NCBI GenBank assembly: GCA_910577045.1
Contig: CAJTLB010000007.1
Location: 62,001 to 126,000 of the forward strand
From: an uncultured Lachnospiraceae bacterium
Lineage (GTDB): Bacteria > Bacillota > Clostridia > Lachnospirales > Lachnospiraceae
Direction of reading: 5' to 3'
Length of the DNA: 64,000 bases
Position numbers and translations under genes: made by a program. The notes under the pieces are model-generated. The model was not told the origin of the DNA and did no database searches. It was given only the letters and a program-made list of their open reading frames with translations. Of the stretch, positions 1 through 9,401 are shown in pieces (within the stretch, counting starts at the first letter, position 1; every line of letters begins with the position of its first letter).

Positions 1-1
1 G

Positions 2-200
2 AATACGGCAGGAATTGCTGGGGAGATACAGCGCCAGACAGGAGCCGATCTGTTTGAGATTACGCTTGTGAATCCTTATTCTAATGATTATAATACGGTT
101 TTGGACGAGGCACAGCGGGATCAGAATGAGCAGGCAAGGCCAGAACTGGTGAATTATGTTGAAAACATGGAAGATTATGATGTAATTATTCTCGGGTTAT
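2..200 (+). pseudogene. Flavodoxin-like 5' fragment, fused by deletion to a ligase remnant
   Basis: Frame 2 is open from the window edge and reads as the N-terminal half of a flavodoxin-like protein: a polar helix following the FMN phosphate loop region, ending in YDVIILG, the strand that normally leads into the Tyr/Trp flavin loop. At about position 195-202 the flavodoxin reading stops making sense. From 202 the next frame reads KPVRAGSSYGIT, which belongs to a D-Ala-D-Ser ligase. A deletion therefore joins two unrelated genes. The true start lies outside the window. The flavodoxin assignment rests on a short stretch and is moderate. Confidence 0.5.
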
Positions 201-704
201 CAAACCGGTGCGGGCGGGTTCCTCTTATGGAATTACAAAGGTTCAAAGCAGACAGGAATTGCCAAAGGCAATAGAGGAGGCTTTTTTATACGATTCTGAA
301 ATTATCGCAAAAGAAAATGTGGAAGGCTTTAAAGTCGCTGTTCAGTGATTGGCAGTTCCGATTTGATTGTGGGCAGAGTGGATGAAATTGAGCTTGCTTC
401 GGGGTTTTTTGATTATGCGGAAAAATATGAAAGAGCCAGTGCAGTGATACATATGCCTGCCCGTATTGACAAAGCTCTGGAAAAGCAGATACAGAAGGCA
501 ACAAAGATTATTTACAGAGCACTTGGCTGTTCCGGTTTTGCAAGAGTGGATATGTTTCTGACGCCGGATGGAAAAATTGTGTTTAATGAAGTAAATTCGA
601 TTCCGGGACCTACCTCGGCCAGTCGTTTTCCAAATATGATGAAAGGAGCAGGCCTTGATTTTCCACAGATGTTGGAGACAATTATCGGGCTGTATCATAT
701 ATGA
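201..704 (+). pseudogene. VanG-type D-Ala--D-Ser ligase, C-terminal remnant
   Basis: The remnant starts at KPVRAGSSYGIT (from 202), the ATP-grasp ligase segment of VanG-type ligases. It continues for about 47 codons to a TGA near 343, where the frame shifts by one base, and resumes as IGSSDLIVGRVDEIEL. It carries the family's ATP-grasp signatures GCSGFARVDMF and the metal-binding FNEVNSIPG. VanG-family ligases make D-Ala-D-Ser for low-affinity glycopeptide-resistant peptidoglycan precursors. Here the N-terminal third is missing and the frame is broken, so no working enzyme is expected. Its stop overlaps the following vanXY start (ATGA), the coupling seen in intact vanG-type operons. Confidence 0.8.
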
Positions 705-1467
705 TGAACACGATTACATTAACTGAAAAAGATATTTACACAGGACCGCTTGTTCTTGTAGATGCAGACCATCCGGTGGATGCATCTTATGAGACAAAGC
801 TTGTTTCAGTAGAAAGTGATTATGCGGATATTTTTTTGAATCAAAAAGCCGCAACGGTGCTTGCAAACATATTTTAAACGATTGACAGCGAGGATTTTAT
901 TGTTCCGGTAAGTGGGTATCGGCAGCAGGAGGAGCAGAAACAGCTTTATGAGGATTCATTAAAAGAAAATGGCAGTGAATTTACGGTAAATATGTATCAC
1001 TTCCCGGGCACAGTGAGCATCAGACAGGACTTGCAATTGATTTGAGGTTAAATAAAAATGATATTGATTTTATCTGTCCTGATTTTCCCTATGAGGGTGT
1101 CTGCCAGAGATTTCGCAAAGAAGTAGTAAAGTATGGCTTTATTGAGCGTTATCCGGAAGGGAAGGAAAATATAACGAAAATAGCACCTGAGCCATGGCAT
1201 TTCAGGTATGTCGGATTTCCTCACTCAGAAATTATGAGAGATAAAAATCTGGCGCTTGAGGAATATGTGGATTATATCAGAGGGTTTGTATATAGAAAAA
1301 AGCATTTGAGGATTCAGAAGGGAACGCAGGAAATGGAGGTGTTTTATATTTCGGCGGGTGATGAAGAAGAGATGACAGTTACACTTCCGGAATATTTGGT
1401 ATATCAGATATCAGGAAATAATGTAGATGGATTTATTGTCACAGTATGGAGGAGGCAGCATGAATAA
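701..1467 (+). pseudogene. VanXY-type D,D-dipeptidase/D,D-carboxypeptidase, broken
   Basis: The gene starts at ATG 701, overlapping the ligase stop, with N-terminus MMNTITLTEKDIYTGPLVLV. An in-frame TAA interrupts it after VLANIF (near 876), and a one-base shift occurs near 990. Beyond it the correct frame gives YVSLPGHSEHQTGLAIDL, containing the zinc motif SxHxxGxAxD, and EPWHFRYVG, the catalytic E-x2-H motif of the VanX/VanY family. These enzymes remove D-Ala-ending precursors so that D-Ser-ending ones dominate. The catalytic half is preserved in sequence but not translatable as one protein. It is followed at once by the antiporter gene, whose RBS lies in its 3' end. Confidence 0.8.
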
Positions 1468-2886
1468 GAATAATATGAATAGTAATGTGTTGCAATTTTA
1501 TGGCGGAGAATGGATGTCTTTTTTTCCCTTTCTTATTTTTCTTGTGTTAATTATTATTACAACCTTTCTATGGGGGCCATTTCAGATGGCGCGCTCTGGA
1601 TTCCGGCATTTTTAGCTTTATTGCTGCCTTTTTTTCTGGCAAAGGATAAAAAACAGTATACAGAGGTTATTATTGAGGGGATGGCAAGCAAGGAGGCGAT
1701 TACTCCTGTTATCTGTTGGCTGTTTGCAGGTGTATTTTCAGGGATTTTAAAGGCTTCGGGACTTGCAGCAGCAATCGCAGGGCTGGCAGCAGGGATAGGA
1801 GTTGGAAATGTTGTGTTTCTCTTAATTACGTTTGCGGCATCCGCGCTGTTTGCTACAGTATCAGGAACAGGCTTTGGAACAATAGCGACAGGAATGGGAG
1901 TTTTGTATCCTGCTGGAATTGCACTTGGGTGTTATCCGCCGCTTCTGGTGGGAGTGATTATTTCGGGAGCAGTTTTTGGAGATAACCTTGCACCTGTATC
2001 TGATACTACGATATGTTCTTCTATTTCACAGGGAGTAGATGTACCGACAGTAGTTCGTTCAAGACTGAAATATGCGGCAGTGGCAGCAGGAATCAGTGCC
2101 GTGATTATGATAATAGCTGGAAATATTTTTAAAACAGATATAACAGGGGCAGATTTGGCATTTGAATATGATTCAACTGCACTGTTTATGCTGGTGCCGG
2201 TTATTGTTACAGTGATTGTGGCTGTAAACACCGGAGATATTATTATAGCAACTACGATTGGAATTGTTCTGGCAGGGCTTACAGGGGCAGTTACAGGGCA
2301 GTTTGATTTTTTGCAGATTGATTTGGCAGAGAATGTAAATGCTTTATTTTCTGTTTCAGAAGAAGGACTTGAACGGACAGTAGGAGGAATTATTTATACA
2401 GGACTTTCAGGCATGCTTCAGGTGAGTATTCTGGCACTTCTCTTATTTGGTTCTATTTCGATTATGAGACAGGGCGGGGGAGATGTAAGGCTTCTTGATG
2501 AACTTGGGAAAATAGCGAAAAGTCCGGCAGGAGCAGAGATTGTAATATCTGTTATGGTAATTCTTCTCTCATCTGTAATGGGATTAAATGCACCTGCAAT
2601 TCTGGCAGTGGGTGCATCATTTGCAAAGCCACTTTTTGAAAAATACGAGATTTCTCCATATCGCGCGGCGAATCTTCTGGATGCGCAGTCAAATACACTG
2701 GTATATGCACTTCCGTGGACTCCGGCGATTATTTTTACAATTGGATTTGCAGCCCAGACAGAAACTCCGCTTTGAGCCACAGAGGTTACGCCGTTTGTGA
2801 TTTATGGATACGTGCTGCTTGTAGTTATGACAGCATTAATATTTTTAGGAATAGGAAGAAAGGACGGAGAGGAGAAGAAAGTTTAA
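1460..2886 (+). pseudogene. NhaC-family Na+/H+ antiporter, broken by a frameshift and a stop
   Basis: ATG 1460 follows a strong GGAGGAGG site. The first 38 codons give a short leader and a hydrophobic helix. Near 1571-1576 a run of five G needs a sixth to read FLWGAISDGALWIP and join the downstream 400-codon frame. That frame has about ten membrane segments and NhaC-like motifs such as SGTGFGT and FGDNLAPVSDTT. An in-frame TGA at 2773 separates the last 37 codons (ATEVTPFVIYGYVLLV...), which remain in frame up to TAA 2886. The family exchanges Na+ or organic substrates for protons across the membrane. Two independent lesions argue for a pseudogene, although the G-run indel could be a sequencing error. 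Confidence 0.8.
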
Positions 2887-2909
2887 AATCAGTTTGCCTT
2901 TTTAAATAT

Positions 2910-2971
2910 ATACAGTGATTAGAAAAGCAACAGAAAAAAGTCTGTCTGTTTTTGGAATCACTGTATTTTTA
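2910..2971 (+). terminator. Terminator-like hairpin after the antiporter remnant
   Basis: ATACAGTGATT (2910-2920) pairs perfectly with AATCACTGTAT (2956-2966) and is followed by a T-rich tail. An inner CAGA...TCTG pairing lies within the loop. Confidence 0.65.
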
Positions 2972-3188
2972 TAATAGTTTATTCCATCAATTTATCAATC
3001 TTTGAAGCATTGTATCATCTATTTTTATTACAATAAAATAAATATAGCACAGTTTTTGTATTTTGCAGAGAGATAAATAAAACAGAACAAATGTTTAAAA
3101 TTGTCTGTACTTTTTCCATGCGAAGTGTTATACTATGAAACAAAACTGCTAAAAAGTTCAGGATTTCTGTATACAATCAAGGAGGAGA

Positions 3189-3795
3189 ATACAATTACTT
3201 GGAAAGACACATATGATAATAGGAGTAGCTTCATCACTGGCAATTACAGCACCAGAGACTGCGCCGGAATTTCTGCTTGCTGTTGGTTTGGGCGCAGCAG
3301 GGGCAGCCATCAGTGATATTGATGTCGAAACATCAAACATTCATCGAAACATGGGAAAAGCAATATTGCTTATAATAGCTGCCGCCGTTATTTTGGGACT
3401 GGATATTTTTTTTAAAACCGGAATTGTTCATAAAATTACAAGAGACAACAGTATACTGCGAATAGTGGCAGGTTGTCTGTTGTTTATAATAGTCTGTGCA
3501 TTTGGCAAGGAACAGCCGCACAGGTCCTTTATGCATTCTTTTCTGGCGTTGCTTCTGCTTGACTGTGTGCTTGGTCTGGTTTGACCAAAACTGATAGCAT
3601 ATTTTACAGTTGGATTTTTATCACATCTGATATTGGATATCTTGAATAAAAAAGCTCAGTTTGCTATATCCTTTGAGAGGCGGGTTTTGTATGGGACTTT
3701 TTTGCGCAGATGGACTGGCAAATCAGATTTTTTACATAGCAGGATGTATTGCAGCCGGAGTAAAGATGATTCTGTTTGTATTGAGAGTTTTATAA
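3189..3795 (+). pseudogene. YdjM/DUF457-like membrane-bound metal-dependent hydrolase, decayed
   Basis: An AAGGAGG site near 3179 precedes what should be MTWKTHMIIGVASS, but the start codon reads ATT and one extra base follows the Lys codon. The frame from 3213 gives several membrane helices and a YdjM-like core. An in-frame TGA interrupts it at 3582. The same frame resumes as PKLIAYFTVGFLSHLILDIL, then shifts again near 3655, after which another frame reads LLYPLRGGFCMGLF...FVLRVL to TAA 3795. At least four lesions are visible. The family consists of small membrane proteins with conserved His/Asp residues (HLILD here); their substrates are poorly known. Confidence 0.6.
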
Positions 3796-4647
3796 TTAAT
3801 TTGAAAAATAATTTAAATGATTGTGTTGTTATTATTTTTATAGAGCAACGCAATCTTTTTTTATTTTATAGGAAACTGTATGGCGAATTTCCTATAAACA
3901 ACTCAAAAAGGCAGCGATTGTTGAATAAAGTACAGGGAAAGTTTTTCAAATTCAGATAAAAGGTTCTTTATATGATTCCGTATTTTGGAAAGATATGTAT
4001 GAATTTAATAAAGTTATTTCAAAATAAATAAATTTATGTAATTATATTCCTTTTTGCACCTATAAAAGTAATACGATATATTGATTTATTCTTAAAAATT
4101 ATTTTATTGTAGGTTATAAAATCAGCATTTTAGCGGGGATTAAAGAAAAAATTCTTATAATTATATATACTTTAAAATGTATAAAATTATATTCATATAT
4201 TTTTTGGAAATTTTTAAATTTATTTGTCGAAAAAGAAAGAAAAATGTAAGAAATAGTTCTGGAAAAATAGTTGAAGTTTATTAATTTGTTTTGTATAATC
4301 ATTTTAGCAAATATTATCATATATTTAGTAATTGGTAAAATTTTATTTGATTTTGGAAAAATTAAGAATCAGATAATAAAAGCTGAAGTATAAACAGGTT
4401 TGTATAAAGCATGTTTAAACTTAATGAAACAAATTCTTACTCTACTGGCTTGGTCAGATTTTAAAGCAGGAAAATAATCAACAGATTTTTCACTTCCTGT
4501 GTGATGAATTGTGGATACAGTTTGTAGAAAAGAACTAATAATATAAAACAGCTTATTTATATGTGGTTTCATGAAATATATAAACATTGCTGTGTGAAAA
4601 ACAAAAAAATGTTGCGATTGGGTAACGGAAAGGAGGGTGTACTTATT
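3796..4647. other. AT-rich gene-free stretch upstream of the RiPP cluster
   Basis: About 850 bp of very AT-rich sequence holds no reading frame with coding character on either strand. It must contain the promoter of the peptide cluster, but no convincing -35/-10 pair with consensus spacing could be singled out. A TTTCATGAAA palindrome lies near 4567. Confidence 0.5.
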
Positions 4648-4797
4648 ATGAAAGAGAATAAGGAAAAAGATGTTACTATAATAAGTGATTTGGAAAAGAA
4701 GGAACTCGTAAAAAAGAAAACTGACGATACCACAGAACAGTCCTGGAAGAAAGAAATTTATGGATTTGAATGTGGCAACTGGACATGCAAGTGTTAA
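4648..4797 (+). CDS. Cys-bearing RiPP precursor peptide (49 aa)
   Basis: ATG 4648 follows an AAAGGAGGG site and encodes 49 residues. The first ~40 form a charged, Lys/Glu/Asp-rich leader with the hydrophobic patch VTIISDL. The C-terminus ends in GFECGNWTCKC, with cysteines at 42, 47 and 49 and the only Gly residues. This layout, directly upstream of a SPASM radical SAM enzyme, is that of a ribosomally made, post-translationally modified peptide. From memory, the combination with an acyl-carrier-related protein matches the Clostridium CLI_3235-type Cys-rich peptide systems. Likely modifications are thioether bonds from one or more Cys to a residue in the tail, but the acceptor cannot be read from sequence. 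No other copy was found in the cluster. Confidence 0.75.
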   Translation: MKENKEKDVTIISDLEKKELVKKKTDDTTEQSWKKEIYGFECGNWTCKC

Positions 4798-4869
4798 GCA
4801 TTAACTTGATTTAATATAGTAGAGTAAGAATTTGTTTATATTATTATATTAAAGAATAGAGAATTGTTT

Positions 4870-6144
4870 ATGAAATTGTCGAATTATAATTTTCCAGTAC
4901 AATTATCTGAGGGGAAAGTAGTTCTGTTTAATACAGTTACAAACAAATATGCCTTATTTGAGCATCATACATATGATATATTGACATCCGACTGTGAAGA
5001 ATATTTCAGAACTCATCCGGAAGGTACAAAGGATTTACTGGAAAACGGTTTTTTAGTAAAAGAAAACGTAGATGAGCTGTTAAAAGTAAAAAATGATTTT
5101 TTTGCCCGTGCGTATAATTCCAGTATATATTCCGTGACGCTTATTCCGACTACATCCTGTAATTTAGCCTGTGAGTATTGTTTTGTGGATAAAAATGCAA
5201 GAGTTATGTCTGTAGAAACATGTGAGGTAATAGAAGAGTACTTAACAAATATTATAGAAAAACAGTCGAGCTGTTTAAAATATTTTCAGGTGAAATGGTT
5301 TGGCGGTGAGCCGTTATTATGTCCGGAAATAATAGAACATATCAGTGACAGACTGATAAAAAAATGTGATAAAAAAGGGATTGTTTATCACGCCAAAATA
5401 TTTACGAATCTTACCACTGTTACTTCTGAGATTCACAATATAATGAAAAAATCCAGAATTAATGAAATTAACACAACGCTTGACGGTTATGGAGAATATA
5501 ATGACAGAAGGCGTTGTTCCAAAAATGGAAAAAACTATTTCGATACCATTATAAACAATATTCTGGATTTAAAAGATGATTTCTGTATTAATATACAAAT
5601 TAATATTGACAGATCAAATCAACAGGAGATACCATTGCTGTTAAATTATTTGATGGAAAAAAACATTTTGGAAAAAAACAGGGTCACTGTCGGATTTAAT
5701 CTGGTTAATGATAATGATCATATTACAGATAAAGAACAGTTATACCAATATTCGCAAAAAGAAAGTATGGATTTAATTGATAAATATCAGACAATATTGG
5801 GAGAGTATGCAGAATATTCAATGCCAGCGGCTGCATTAAACTGTTTTGCAATGGCGAAAAATTCAGTGGTTATTGATGCGGCAGGAAAATTATACAAATG
5901 TTATAAAAGCGAAAAGGATAATATCTCATTTGGCACAGTTTTTGACAAACAGTATGAGTTACAGGACACGCAATATCAGACATTGTTATGCAATCCGTTT
6001 TACAGAAAAGAATGTGTGAAATGCAGTGTTTTTCCTCTGTGTTACGGCGGCTGTTACAATGAGAATAAACATACGCTGATATGCAGCTACAAATATATTC
6101 TGGAAAGAAAGATAAAAAGATATTTTTCCCAGTATTGTGAATGA
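4870..6144 (+). CDS. Radical SAM/SPASM peptide maturase 1 (CcpM-like)
   Basis: This 424-residue enzyme lies 72 bp after the precursor. ATG 4870 is chosen because it gives MKLSNYNF, matching the start of the second maturase at 11772. An N-terminal region of ~85 residues, resembling a peptide-recognition domain, precedes the CxxxCxxC cluster motif (C97, C101, C104 in CNLACEYC), which binds the [4Fe-4S] cluster that cleaves S-adenosylmethionine. FGGEP follows. The C-terminal SPASM region has many cysteines (CVKCSVFPLCYGGC), binding auxiliary clusters. Enzymes of this build install thioether or carbon-carbon links in precursor peptides. The adjacent precursor is the obvious substrate, but the reaction type is not fixed by sequence. 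Confidence 0.85.
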   Translation: MKLSNYNFPVQLSEGKVVLFNTVTNKYALFEHHTYDILTSDCEEYFRTHPEGTKDLLENGFLVKENVDELLKVKNDFFARAYNSSIYSVTLIPTTSCNLACEYCFVDKNARVMSVETCEVIEEYLTNIIEKQSSCLKYFQVKWFGGEPLLCPEIIEHISDRLIKKCDKKGIVYHAKIFTNLTTVTSEIHNIMKKSRINEINTTLDGYGEYNDRRRCSKNGKNYFDTIINNILDLKDDFCINIQINIDRSNQQEIPLLLNYLMEKNILEKNRVTVGFNLVNDNDHITDKEQLYQYSQKESMDLIDKYQTILGEYAEYSMPAAALNCFAMAKNSVVIDAAGKLYKCYKSEKDNISFGTVFDKQYELQDTQYQTLLCNPFYRKECVKCSVFPLCYGGCYNENKHTLICSYKYILERKIKRYFSQYCE

Positions 6145-6161
6145 GAGGTTACAAGAGAAGT

Positions 6162-7976
6162 ATGATAAAAATTGCTGTTGTAGATTCGGGGCTGGACTCT
6201 GAGCACTCGTTCTGGGGAAACTGTTTAAAGGAATTTTATGATGTGAATACAGGCGGAGTTGAAAAAAAGGAAATTCCTGAAGATTTGAACGGACATGGGA
6301 CGGCCTGTGCATACATAATAAATCGCTGTATACAGGAATATGAGTTGTATATATACAGAGTTTTTGATGAAAATCTGGCGGCAAATACAGAATATCTGAT
6401 TCAGGCGTTAGAGCATTGTAAAATATGCAGGCCAGATATTATTAATTTAAGTCTGGGAACACTGAAAAATGACAGTAGACTTTGGCAGGCATGTGAAGAG
6501 CTGAATAAGTTGGGCTGTATTTTAGTTGCTGCTGCCAGTGAGGATTTATTTATAGAAACCTGGCCGGCAAATTATAAAAGTGTGATTAAGGTAATCGGAA
6601 CTATTGAAAAAAAAGATATGCAATATGCAGTACAGGAAGAAAATCAACTGGAATTATTTTTATATTCTGGGCCTCAGAGAGTGGCATGGAAAAATGGAAA
6701 CTATAATATTGCATATGGAAACAGCTTTGCATGCGCAAAGGCAACCGGAGAAATTGCGCGGATTATAAATGCAGTCAAATCAAAAGACAGGCAGACGCTG
6801 TTGGAATACATTAAAGAAAACTGTGAAAAAAAAGTAAAAGTGGAACGTGTTTTGGACAAAAAAATAGATTACTCAAAATTAAAAAAAGCTGCAATCTATC
6901 CATTTAATAAAGAGATGCACAGTATATTCAGATTCAGAGAATATTTACCGTTTAAAATACAAAAAATAATAGACCTGCCGTTTCTGGGCAACATAAACAA
7001 AGATGCCGGTCAGGTAATTGGAGAGGAAAACAGCGGAGTTATCATAGAATCAAATTTTGATGCGGCCATTAACGACACTGTAGATACTGTAATTCTGGGA
7101 GATTTAAGCGAACTGTCCAGAATATATAAAAAAGATTTGGTAAAAAAATATGCAAAGATTGCATTGGAAAAGAAAAAACATGTGATTTCCATCGAACTGT
7201 TGAAGGAAGATACCTATCAGGAGCTGAAAAAAATTTCGGAAGAATTTAATTGCATATTTCAATGCCTGAATGATTTTATACAAAAACAGGCAACAGATAT
7301 AAAATATGGAATGGGAACAGATAAGCCGGTTATTTCTGTTCTGGGTACAGGTCCCAAGGCGGGTAAATTTACTGTTCAGCTGCAATTAAAGTATGTATTG
7401 GAAAAGATAGGATATCGTGTTTCAAATATAGCAACGGAACCACATGGATTTCTGTTTGGATTACATACAATTCCTCTGGGAAATTATAACTTGCTGGAAT
7501 ATATACCGGTTGACAGACAAATAGACGTGATAAAAGCTTTGATTATGCAGGTTACACAAACAGAGAAGCCCGATATTATCTTTACGGGAGGACAGTCGGG
7601 AGTAGTTCCGTTTAGCAGTGAAATTAACGTTGATTTTAATGTTTTGTCTTCTATTATTACCATTTTGGCTGCCAAGCCGGATTTAGTGATTCTTTGTATT
7701 CGTCCGGAGGATGATATTCCTTATATTATGAGAACCATTCAGGGGATAGAAGCCTTTGGATATGGAAAGGTTGCTGTGTGTGCAATGACGTCTTTATCGA
7801 GAGAGGTGAAAAAAAAGAAAGGAATTTCCTACGAAATAAAAAGATATTACAAAGGACTTGAAATATCGGACAGGCTTCAATATTTTGAACAAAAGCTTCA
7901 GATTCCGGTTGTCAATATTTTGCAGGAAGCGGACGTGGTGAAATGCATAAAAGTGATTCAGAAAGAGCTTTCCTGA
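6162..7976 (+). CDS. Subtilase (S8) fused to a DUF1611-like P-loop domain
   Basis: ATG 6162 gives MIKIAVVDSGLD; an alternative ATG at 6141 overlaps the upstream stop but lacks an RBS. Residues 1-200 form a compact subtilase with Asp8 (VVDSGLD), His45 (NGHGTA) and Ser188 (YGNSFACAKATG). There is no signal peptide or propeptide, so it acts in the cytoplasm. The usual oxyanion Asn (AAGN) is not seen; the site reads AAASED. The remaining ~380 residues resemble DUF1611/DgcN-type proteins: an N-terminal Rossmann-like part, then the Walker A-like loop GTGPKAGKFT and the segment GGQSGVVP. The protease half probably trims or recognises the leader; the role of the P-loop half is unknown. The fused architecture appears intact over 604 residues. 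Confidence 0.75.
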   Translation: MIKIAVVDSGLDSEHSFWGNCLKEFYDVNTGGVEKKEIPEDLNGHGTACAYIINRCIQEYELYIYRVFDENLAANTEYLIQALEHCKICRPDIINLSLGTLKNDSRLWQACEELNKLGCILVAAASEDLFIETWPANYKSVIKVIGTIEKKDMQYAVQEENQLELFLYSGPQRVAWKNGNYNIAYGNSFACAKATGEIARIINAVKSKDRQTLLEYIKENCEKKVKVERVLDKKIDYSKLKKAAIYPFNKEMHSIFRFREYLPFKIQKIIDLPFLGNINKDAGQVIGEENSGVIIESNFDAAINDTVDTVILGDLSELSRIYKKDLVKKYAKIALEKKKHVISIELLKEDTYQELKKISEEFNCIFQCLNDFIQKQATDIKYGMGTDKPVISVLGTGPKAGKFTVQLQLKYVLEKIGYRVSNIATEPHGFLFGLHTIPLGNYNLLEYIPVDRQIDVIKALIMQVTQTEKPDIIFTGGQSGVVPFSSEINVDFNVLSSIITILAAKPDLVILCIRPEDDIPYIMRTIQGIEAFGYGKVAVCAMTSLSREVKKKKGISYEIKRYYKGLEISDRLQYFEQKLQIPVVNILQEADVVKCIKVIQKELS

Positions 7977-8003
7977 ATCTGGTAATGGAGGGAGTTGTGA
8001 TAA

Positions 8004-9401
8004 ATGGATTCAATTAATATTATAATACCTGACAGCATTACTTCAAATAATATTTACAGTTTTTCAGAAGTAATATATATGGCTGGGTATTTAAAAAAGA
8101 ACGGAGTAATGCCGGAAGTTCATGTTGCAGATACAGATTATTTAGAAGTAAACAGGTCTGTGCTATCTGGCAAGAAAAATATACTGGTTCTTATGTGGGA
8201 CGGTGAAGAATTAATCAGGTGGTTAGACACTTATGGCAAATATATTGCTGCTGACAGAACGATTTTGTTCGGGTTGACCGCACAGATATATGGAAAATTT
8301 TTAAAGGCTGATTACAGTTATGTTACAGGCTTTATCAAGTCATACAGTTATCTGGCGCTGCTCAATATGATTTATGATAAAAATACAGCGGACTATCAAA
8401 AGGCAGATATTCGTGAGCTGGAATATCCTGAGATATCATTAGAGCAGCTTCGCGCAGTTCCCATGATACCAGTTATTTCAAGCCGTGGCTGTATGAATAA
8501 CTGTAATTTTTGTGCAGTGTCTTCTATGGGAAAGCTTCACCATGAAATGTATCAGTCCAGAAACTGGGAGTCTGTTTACAAAGAGATTCTGGCTTATACA
8601 CAGGCTGGTTATAACCGGTTTTATTTTGTAGACAGTTGCTTTGTATCTCTTGATTCGAAGAATAGGCAGAATCTTATTGAGTTCTGTAAGAAAATAATAA
8701 AGGATGGTTTGAAGATTTCTTTTTATATGGAAACCAGAGTGGATACCGTAGATACAAAGCTTTTCCGCCTTCTCAAAACGGCAGGGTTGAGACGGGTATT
8801 GCTTGGAATAGAAAATATTAACAGTCAGGTGCTGAACTGTTATAACAAAAAAATAGATAAAAGTAAAGTTCTGGATGCAGTTGCCATATTAAAAAATCTG
8901 GAAATTAATATGGATTTGACAATGATTTTGTTTGACCCGATGACTACAATAGAGTATCTGAAGGAGAATATTTCTTTTATTTCAGAGCACGGTTTACTCA
9001 GATATATTGGTCTTAAGGGTGTATTTCGGCGGCTGATTATTATTCCCAACAATACCCTGCCCTATGACTGTGCTGCGCTGGAATTTGATAAAAAAGCAGG
9101 GATTCCAGACTGGATGAGCAAAACTGTCTGTTACCATATCAGAGATAGCAAGGTAGAGCTGTTTGAGCGCTTTGTAAAGGCAAAAATAGAAGAGTGGACA
9201 GAATATCAGGATTCTGTTGTCAGACAAATCAAGAATATCAGGCAAAAGAAAGATACAAGAGAACAACTGGATTATCTGTTTTTGCAGACAGTAAGAGAGG
9301 TGTTGTCAGAAATGGATAAAATACAGTCAGAACAGGAACTTGAAGAAACGTTTGAATTAAGAAAGAAAGAGAGGATAAAAGTATGGACCGACAAGAAGTA
9401 G
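8004..9401 (+). CDS. B12-type radical SAM protein, short form
   Basis: This 465-residue protein has a good RBS (GGAGGGAG) and a start 27 bp after the subtilase. The first ~145 residues look like a degenerate cobalamin-binding-type Rossmann domain without the DxHxxG motif. The radical SAM core begins at SSRGCMNNCNFC with C163, C167 and C170. YFVDSCFV and MDLTMILFDP are typical of the TIM-barrel strands of this branch, and the tail is a charged helix. Proteins of this group catalyse methyl transfers and varied radical chemistry. Cobalamin use is uncertain because the binding motif is missing. It overlaps the acyl-carrier gene by 19 bp, so the two are probably translated together. Confidence 0.75.
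   Translation: MDSINIIIPDSITSNNIYSFSEVIYMAGYLKKNGVMPEVHVADTDYLEVNRSVLSGKKNILVLMWDGEELIRWLDTYGKYIAADRTILFGLTAQIYGKFLKADYSYVTGFIKSYSYLALLNMIYDKNTADYQKADIRELEYPEISLEQLRAVPMIPVISSRGCMNNCNFCAVSSMGKLHHEMYQSRNWESVYKEILAYTQAGYNRFYFVDSCFVSLDSKNRQNLIEFCKKIIKDGLKISFYMETRVDTVDTKLFRLLKTAGLRRVLLGIENINSQVLNCYNKKIDKSKVLDAVAILKNLEINMDLTMILFDPMTTIEYLKENISFISEHGLLRYIGLKGVFRRLIIIPNNTLPYDCAALEFDKKAGIPDWMSKTVCYHIRDSKVELFERFVKAKIEEWTEYQDSVVRQIKNIRQKKDTREQLDYLFLQTVREVLSEMDKIQSEQELEETFELRKKERIKVWTDKK

Noticed and set aside
3085..3096. A second LexA-like box (GAACAAATGTTT) upstream of the YdjM remnant.
   Set aside because: The palindrome has a mismatch in the outer half (GTTT for GTTC) and the gene it precedes is broken, so a chance match is likely.
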